Of a DNA stretch of 64,000 bases, positions 58,055 to 64,000 are shown in pieces. The notes beneath the pieces are model-generated. The model saw only the letters and a list, made by a program, of their open reading frames with translations, had not been told where the DNA came from and made no database searches. The translations under genes and the position numbers were made by a program. The DNA comes from Anaeramoeba flamelloides. Its lineage: Eukaryota; Metamonada; Anaeramoebidae. The stretch is taken from positions 3,343,501 to 3,407,500 of the forward strand of contig JANTQA010000036.1 in NCBI GenBank assembly GCA_027625915.1, in the 5' to 3' direction. Position 1 is the first letter of the stretch, and each line of letters begins with the position of its first letter.

Positions 58055-59219
58055 AAAAGAATTCAACAAAAGAAATTTTAAATACAAGTGCTATTACCAA
58101 AAACGAAAGATTAGAAAAAATGAATTATTTCTGATTCTCAAGAATTTTGGCTGACTTCTTTATCATTGTAATTCTTTTTCCTGAAATATTCAGACAAGAG
58201 TTGACACCGCTTCTTAATAAGACTCAATTTGATAATATTTTGATTTCTTGTCAACGAAGTGGATTCGTTAACATGAAAATAAAAGACTAATTTTGCATCT
58301 TAAAGGGGATAAAATTTTTTGCATAATTTGACTTTTTTGTTTCTACATTAGAGAGTTTAAACAGAAATAGATTGTATTGTCTGATCTCGGTTTTTTTAAA
58401 TTGAGTCCTATTTAGTTTTTATAAAAGGGATTGGATGAAAAAAGAAATCAAACGAAAATTTCAGAATTGCAAAAAGACAAATTGCAGAAATTTTCACATA
58501 TTTACTTTTCAAGCATCAGAAAAGGTTAAACTATAAATCACAAATCAAAAGAATTTCTCAGAATACAAAAATGAAAATCCTTTAAACTTTTATCCCTTTT
58601 AGATCTGGAATACCAAAATCACCAAAACAAAAATAATCGATAATTTTTTGTCTAACCATACCCCAACTTCAAATAAGGAGAAAAATCAAGGTTTGAATCC
58701 TCAGAACAACAAATGTTTTTTAAATTGATGTTATTTCTCAATCCTCAAAATCAACCTTACCAAACCTTTTCTAGTCATTTTCAAAATGAGAGTTTTATAT
58801 TTTAAAACCTGACCAAAAATCAAGATGATTCTTTTCAAATAATATTTGAAGAGTATCTCTGAAAAAAGTTCAAACTGGCTTTTTTAATTAGACTTTATTC
58901 ACAATTTAAAAAAATTTGGTTTATTCTCTTGTTTACAAATCGCTTTTAAATTTATTAACAATAATTTGGCTATTAAAAAACAAAGACTCTTTTGAGAATC
59001 ATCAATTACTTGAAAAATTAACACAAAATTTGTGTAAATAGGAAAATGATCTGATACAAATTAATAAATTCTTGTTTCTGAAAGTACTTTTGGGGTTTAT
59101 CAATTCATTTTTTTATTGTTCACATATTGGCTAAAATAGTTTCAAAGTTTTTTTTAAGTAAATTAGCAAACCAAACAAACTTTTCATATCTTAAAAAAAC
59201 GAAGAAGAACAAAGCGTAA

Positions 59220-59222
<3 letters not shown>
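58055..59222. other. 5' flank of TBCK
   Basis: No gene seen. AT-rich with scattered C-containing words; presumably contains the TBCK promoter, but no defined element is recognised. Confidence 0.5.

Positions 59223-59257
<35 letters not shown>
59223..59257. repeat. poly-T run of 35
   Basis: Longest homopolymer in the window, followed by GTGTGGTGG. Confidence 0.97.
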
Positions 59258-59258
<1 letters not shown>

Positions 59259-59677
59259 TGTGGTGGTTCAATACAATTTTCCCAAAGAATATTTTTTTTA
59301 TTAATTCGATCTGTTTGGTTTTAAAACATAAAAAAGACCTAAACTTATTTCTAAAATTCTATTCAATAAGAACTCAGTTTTTTTGGTTTGCCATTAACTT
59401 TCAACTTTTATTTAATGGATAAAGATCTTTTTACAAGAAAATAAAACAACAACATTTAACAAAACAAATAATGACAAGGCAGTACAACAAAAATAGATTT
59501 AAATTATTAACCTTCTACAAGAAGAAATAAAAAAAGAACACATACATTTATAAACAAAAAACTTGGCTTATTTTTCACTTCAAAATAAAGCAATCAAATT
59601 TAACTCTTTTTATTACACATGTAAACAGTGAGGAATAAAAGTTTTCAAAAGTGTAACATCTGTTTTAATAAAGTGCC

Positions 59678-59864
59678 AACTAAAAGTTTTAACAAATGTT
59701 ACACCAAACTTGTCTAATTCACTAATTTTAAGCAGTTTGATTAATATATTGTACAACATTTGAAGTCCTCACTTTTTCAGAACTAACTTTACTCAAAATA
59801 CATGGCTTTACTCTTTTGAATCAAGCAGAGTGACACTTTGTAAAACTTCGAGTTAACACTTTTT
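59678..59864 (+). repeat. 187-bp direct repeat J, copy 1
   Basis: Same length as 62861-63047 with about five single-base differences and no gaps. Ends resemble the J mini-element at 49.6 kb (AAAAGTGT/ACACTTTT). Confidence 0.9.
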
Positions 59865-60124
59865 TAAAATGGCCGTATTACTAATTAGTTTGAAATAAAA
59901 TTATATTTTACCAGAGCATTTAACAAATCGATCAATTAATTTAAAGACAATTAAAGTCAAAAACCATACGGTCTCATACAGTTGGCACAACTTTTAAGAT
60001 CCAAACTTTGAACAAAATTTAAGACAAAAAAAAATTCTAAATTACAACACATTTCAATTTGCTTTCTTGGGGAATCGGCTCTTCAGAACTAACTTTACCA
60101 AAAATGTGACTATACCATTCGTGA

Positions 60125-62341
60125 AAAAATGATCAACACTATTTTTAATTGTAAACCTTAATAGAATCACTCAAAACCTGAAAACGAAAAGTAAAATTCA
60201 TTAAAAGAAGAAACAAATTAACTTTCAAGGAAACATTCATTATATTATTTTCAATCAAACCAACAAAAACAATTTAAATCTCTTTTTTGATTATCGAAAT
60301 TTTTAGAGTTATTTGAGAAGATCTCAAAAATAGTCCATTTTTTCAACAAATTTTTAATAATAGATCATTCAGAGAAAAACCTTGACCAAAAGATAGAATT
60401 AGAAAAACTGTTATTGTGTTAAGTCCTCCATTTTGTCTTAAATCATTTATTTATTTTTTCTTTTATTAATTGAGCTTACTTTTAATTTTTTCTGTACAGT
60501 TGTTTCAATAACACGTGTTGACGTTTTTGTTTGTGCTTTTGAAAATTTTTTGTGTTGTTTTTGTAAATAACTGTTGTTTTTTTTTTTCGCGATCGTTAAC
60601 AATTGGTTTAGGTTTTTAAATTGTTGTTTTTGAAAAATACAGTTCAGTAAAATCTTGTACTTTCCAATCCAAACAGTATTTACATGAGATCGTTTTCTCA
60701 AATCATTTTTCTACAACCTTTCAAGTTCAATTACCCCATTTTTGAACTAACTCCACCAAATTTAAACAACCTTGTCACCAAAATCCAGAACCACCAAATC
60801 TTTCAGTTTGATTGATTAAAAACAACAACAAAAAAGAGAGAAGAATTTTTTATGCAAAACTGTTTTGTAGCTGGGATCTCTAAATGTTGAAAAAATGTTT
60901 TCAAAAATTTTCAAGTTTTTTTGGAATTAAAAATAGTCATGATAAAAAAATTTCACTTTATTTTCAATTTTTTCCTATGGTCAATAAATCGTCCTCAATT
61001 AAAATTTTCGATTCAGTTTTATGCTGTTTGGAAACATTTTGTTATTTTTGTTAAGAGACGAATTCTTGGGTGAGTTTCTTCTCTTTAATGAGTTGATTAG
61101 TAAAAGTAGGAACTTTTTTTTTCATTTCAAACATAGTTATTCTCTCATTTTAAATTTTTAGTGTTTCTTCATTCAGTAATAATTCCTCTTATCTTGAAAT
61201 ATTCCAAAACAAAATCAAGACTTATAGTGGTGTGCTGTTATAGTTGTTGTTGATTATGAGTTTTGGAGATTATTTTGATTGTCTCTCTTTGAAAATTTAT
61301 GTTTCTTTGGGATTTTTTTATTTGGCAAAAATTATATTGATTTTTTAGAAAGGTTTTTAATTTGACAAATAAATTTAAAAATTGAATTTTAAGTTAAATA
61401 AAATACCCAAAATGATTTCTACCGAGAGGAAATTAACTTGGTATATAAAAATAGTTATTTCAGATATCTAAGAAGAAAAATTATTGGATGTTTTTTGAGA
61501 TTGGCGAAATGGTATTATTTTTACGAAAAAAACCGCTTAAATTAATATTTCGAAGAACTTGTAGTCCTGTCATTTTTATTTTGAGAATTCTAATAATATT
61601 TGGAATAATAAAATCAAATAGAAAATATTATCAAAATTGGTTTATTATTAAAGAATTTCAAAATAAACTGACCTCGTCCATTCGCATTAAAATCATTTCT
61701 TGTAATTGGTGAACTTTTTTTATTTATTTAGTTCTTTTTTGTGATATGTATTGGGCGAGATAAGAATCCTAAATGAAGCAATATTCCAGAATTGAAAAAA
61801 AGTTAATCAGCTGAAATTTTATACCATTTAAAAATATTTTACAAGAGAATTGGTTAAATCATTTTAAAAATAACTATTATTTCAAAAAGTTTAATAATGA
61901 GAGAGAATTAGATCTTTAAAAATATCAATACTCATTGGTTACAAAAAGATCTTTGGGCCTTTCATTCAATTAGAAGATAAAAATATTTTAAAGGGGATCT
62001 TTTTATAAATAAATTTTCATCTATTTATACGAGAACAAAAGTATTATTTTCAAGGTAGACTTCGTTTTGTCAAAACAAACATACTCTTGAAAACTTTTCA
62101 TTTTCTTCAACAATTAAAAACCCAAAACACTACTTAAAAAATTTTAAATAACAACAGTTAAAAACACAAAATTTGGAAAACAACAGTTATAGTTTGAAAA
62201 ACAAAATTTATAAAAGTCAACACGGGTTATTGAAACAACTATAATCATTTATTTTTACCTTTAATGAAGTTTACTATTCGTTTTGTGGTTTCTGTGATTT
62301 TATTAAGGTTTACAATGAAAAATAGTGTTGAACTTTTTTTC
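60125..62341. mobile_element. family B element copy 2 (2.2 kb)
   Basis: Left GATCAACACTATTTTTAATT then GTAAACCTTAATAGAATCAC; right, reverse-complemented, GTTCAACACTATTTTTCATT then GTAAACCTTAATAAAATCAC. The left 300 bases match copy 1 (AGATCTCAAAAA...CAACAAATTTTTAATAATAGA). Contains a dispersed repeat L at 61690-61920. A basic 84-codon frame lies at 60447-60701. Confidence 0.7.
60447..60701 (-). other. basic open frame inside family B copy 2
   Basis: 84 codons beginning MRKRSHVNTVWIGKYKILL and ending in a Lys/Thr/Ser-rich tail. The H-V-N-T near its start is reminiscent of FHANT and IFANT in the two family K frames, suggesting a shared element-encoded protein. No known domain. Composition is coding-like (fewer A/T-only codons). 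Confidence 0.3.
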
Positions 62342-62860
62342 TCAAATATTTAAGTCACATTTTTTCAAAATTTTTTTTTTTAAAGAGCTTATTTCACTCG
62401 AAAGCAAATTGAAATGCGTAATTTAGAATTTTTTTTGCCTTATTTCGTTCAAAGATTGTGTCTTAAAAGCGGTACTGACTGTTTCTCAAAAACCTCAAAG
62501 TTTTTAAGAGAAATGGAAATTATTTTGATACTAAAAATACATTTCATTTTCCAAGTAACAAAAGAAAATTTTTATTTCAAGTCCCAATTATTTCATCTTC
62601 CAGAAAAAAAAAAAAAAACCAAGATCTTGACAGGAAGTCCATGGAAATAAATATTTTTAGCGTTTAAATAGGCTTTTCTTTTATTGAACTTAGAGATCAA
62701 ACTCTATCTTTGATTAATTTGAATTTTACAGCAATGATACTCTCCAAAAGATGATCTATTGGTTGTTGGTTTTGTTATTTCTCAAAATAAACTTCATATA
62801 TTTAAAATTGATTTTATTCCTAAAACAAATAAAGTTTTTTTACTATATTAAAAAATTGAG

Positions 62861-63047
62861 AACTAAAAGTTTTAACAAACGTTACCCCAAACTTGTCTAA
62901 TTCACTAATTTTAAGCAGTTTGATTAATATATTGTACAACATTTGAAGTCCTCACTTTTTCAGAACTAACTTTACTCAAAATACATGGCTTTACTCTTTT
63001 GAATCAAGCAGAGTGGCGCTTTGTAAAACTCCGAGTTAACACTTTTT
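62861..63047 (+). repeat. 187-bp direct repeat J, copy 2
   Basis: Matches 59678-59864 at about 182 of 187 positions by eye, same orientation, 3183 bases apart. The two copies bracket family B copy 2. Confidence 0.9.
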
Positions 63048-63319
63048 CGAAACGGTTGTGATAAAGTAGGTTTCAATAAAGTCCTGGAAATAGCTAATTT
63101 GCAGTCTGTAAACTATTTTATAAGTTATTTCCATAAAAACGGGGAAAAACTACTTTTCAATATCTTTATGAAACTTAATTCTAATATTGCCATTTGAATA
63201 TTCAAAATCATTAATCACCAATAAAAAAATTCTGAATAATAATCCGTTTTGTTTATTTGAAAGATATTGATTAAATAAAAGTTATCAAAGTTTCTGATAT
63301 TAATTTTATCTGATTATTT

Positions 63320-63634
63320 TTAAATTTCTTTTTTTATTTCAACAAATTCTTTTGAATTCCAGTTAATTTTATTGTTTGTTCGTTGATTGAATTTTATTAT
63401 TTTTTCCAAATAAGGGAGAGATAAATTTTTTAATTTATTTTTGAATTTGAATTTTTTTTTTAACTGAACGGAAATTACCATATTTTCGATTTTAAATTCT
63501 GCTTTGTAAATGAGAATTGGAGCGTTTCTGTTTATTTTACATATTTCAGTGATGCATGAATTTATCCAAGTATTTAAGTAATAAAATTTTCCGCTTTTTT
63601 GGAAATACCTTAGATACTTTTGAAATCTTTTTTG
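63320..63634 (-). CDS. unassigned exon at the window end
   Basis: A 104-codon open frame on the minus strand ending in TAA, with coding-like composition: FQKYLRYFQKSGKFYYLNTW, INSCITEICKINRNAPILIY, KAEFKIENMVISVQLKKKFK, LSLPYLEKIIKFNQRTNNK and NWNSKEFVEIKKEI. No ATG lies near the start, so 5' exons should be at higher coordinates, partly outside the window. Not recognised; it could be a 3' exon of a host gene or a remnant of a mobile-element protein. Confidence 0.45.
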   Translation of the reverse strand, partial: QKRFQKYLRYFQKSGKFYYLNTWINSCITEICKINRNAPILIYKAEFKIENMVISVQLKKKFKFKNKLKNLSLPYLEKIIKFNQRTNNKINWNSKEFVEIKKEI

Positions 63635-64000
63635 TCAAACTTTTTTAAATTGGATCTCCCTTTTATTTTAATTTATTGTTATATTCAAATTAAAGAAAAT
63701 ACAATTTTATCTAAAAAGTACAATAAAGAAGCTTAATTAATTCACTAAAAATGTTTATTCCCATGGACTTTTGTCAAGATCTTGTTTTTTTTCATATAAT
63801 TTTTGAAAACAATATTATATGAGAACTTGAAAGAAAAATGTTATTCTTAATTAGAAAATTACAGCATTAAAAGTAAACCACCCCTTAACAGATTATCCAC
63901 TCTACTTTTTTTATTAGTATTTGAAAAATGAAATATATTCATTATTTTCTCAAAAATTCAATTAAACACCAGAACGAAAAACCTTTACCAACTTTAGAGA
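63635..64000. other. window end, unresolved
   Basis: AT-rich. May be intron or 5' flank of the exon at 63320-63634. Nothing else supported. Confidence 0.4.

Noticed and set aside
1-64000. tRNA, rRNA, snRNA genes and CRISPR arrays
   Set aside because: No GGTTCGAATCC-type B box with a matching acceptor stem, no rRNA landmarks and no regularly spaced direct repeats were found.

Overview
The window is very AT-rich eukaryotic nuclear DNA: GT-AG introns, long homopolymer runs, Asn- and Ser-rich low-complexity tracts inside proteins, and large non-coding stretches full of small transposons. It encodes eL33, Integrator subunit 2, TBCK, an RCC1-BTB protein and an RA/PH/calponin-homology protein. This mix suggests an amoeboid protist with an expanded BTB/RCC1 and actin-signalling repertoire, such as Anaeramoeba or an amoebozoan. 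That placement is inference; no rRNA or other marker is present.

Layout. 0.2-2.8 kb: a terminal-inverted-repeat (TIR) element with a worn reverse-transcriptase-like stretch. 3.3-7.2 kb (+): an RA-RA-PH-CH-CH protein. 7.3-10.1 kb: two adjoining TTAA-flanked elements. 10.5-19.6 kb (-): an RCC1-BTB gene whose two exons are separated by a predicted 7.36-kb intron packed with five mobile or hairpin elements. 20.7-25.4 kb: nested transposons, one of them three levels deep. 29.9-38.2 kb (+): INTS2 in three exons, with a 4.06-kb last intron holding three elements. 39.5-40.9 kb: a transposon with a palindromic insert. 42.2-43.5 kb: one unassigned exon (+) and a two-exon type I membrane protein gene (-). 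44.0-48.1 kb: a 4-kb imperfect palindrome. 48.4-48.8 kb (+): eL33. 52.0-54.8 kb: two more transposons. 55.4-58.1 kb (-): TBCK. 59.7-63.0 kb: a 2.2-kb transposon bracketed by near-identical 187-bp repeats. 63.3-63.6 kb (-): another unassigned exon.

The host genes are housekeeping or regulatory and show no sign of forming one pathway: Integrator (snRNA and transcription termination), the ribosome, TBCK (vesicle/mTOR/FERRY biology), an actin linker and a BTB adaptor. About half of the window is repeat-derived. At least five families recur: a TTAA-target family, a TA-target family with ATTCCA...GGACACA ends, a TA-target family carrying a subterminal ATTTTTAATTG box, a related longer family, and fold-back hairpins. 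Exon joins given here were worked out from reading-frame phase and GT/AG sites by eye; no transcript data were available.
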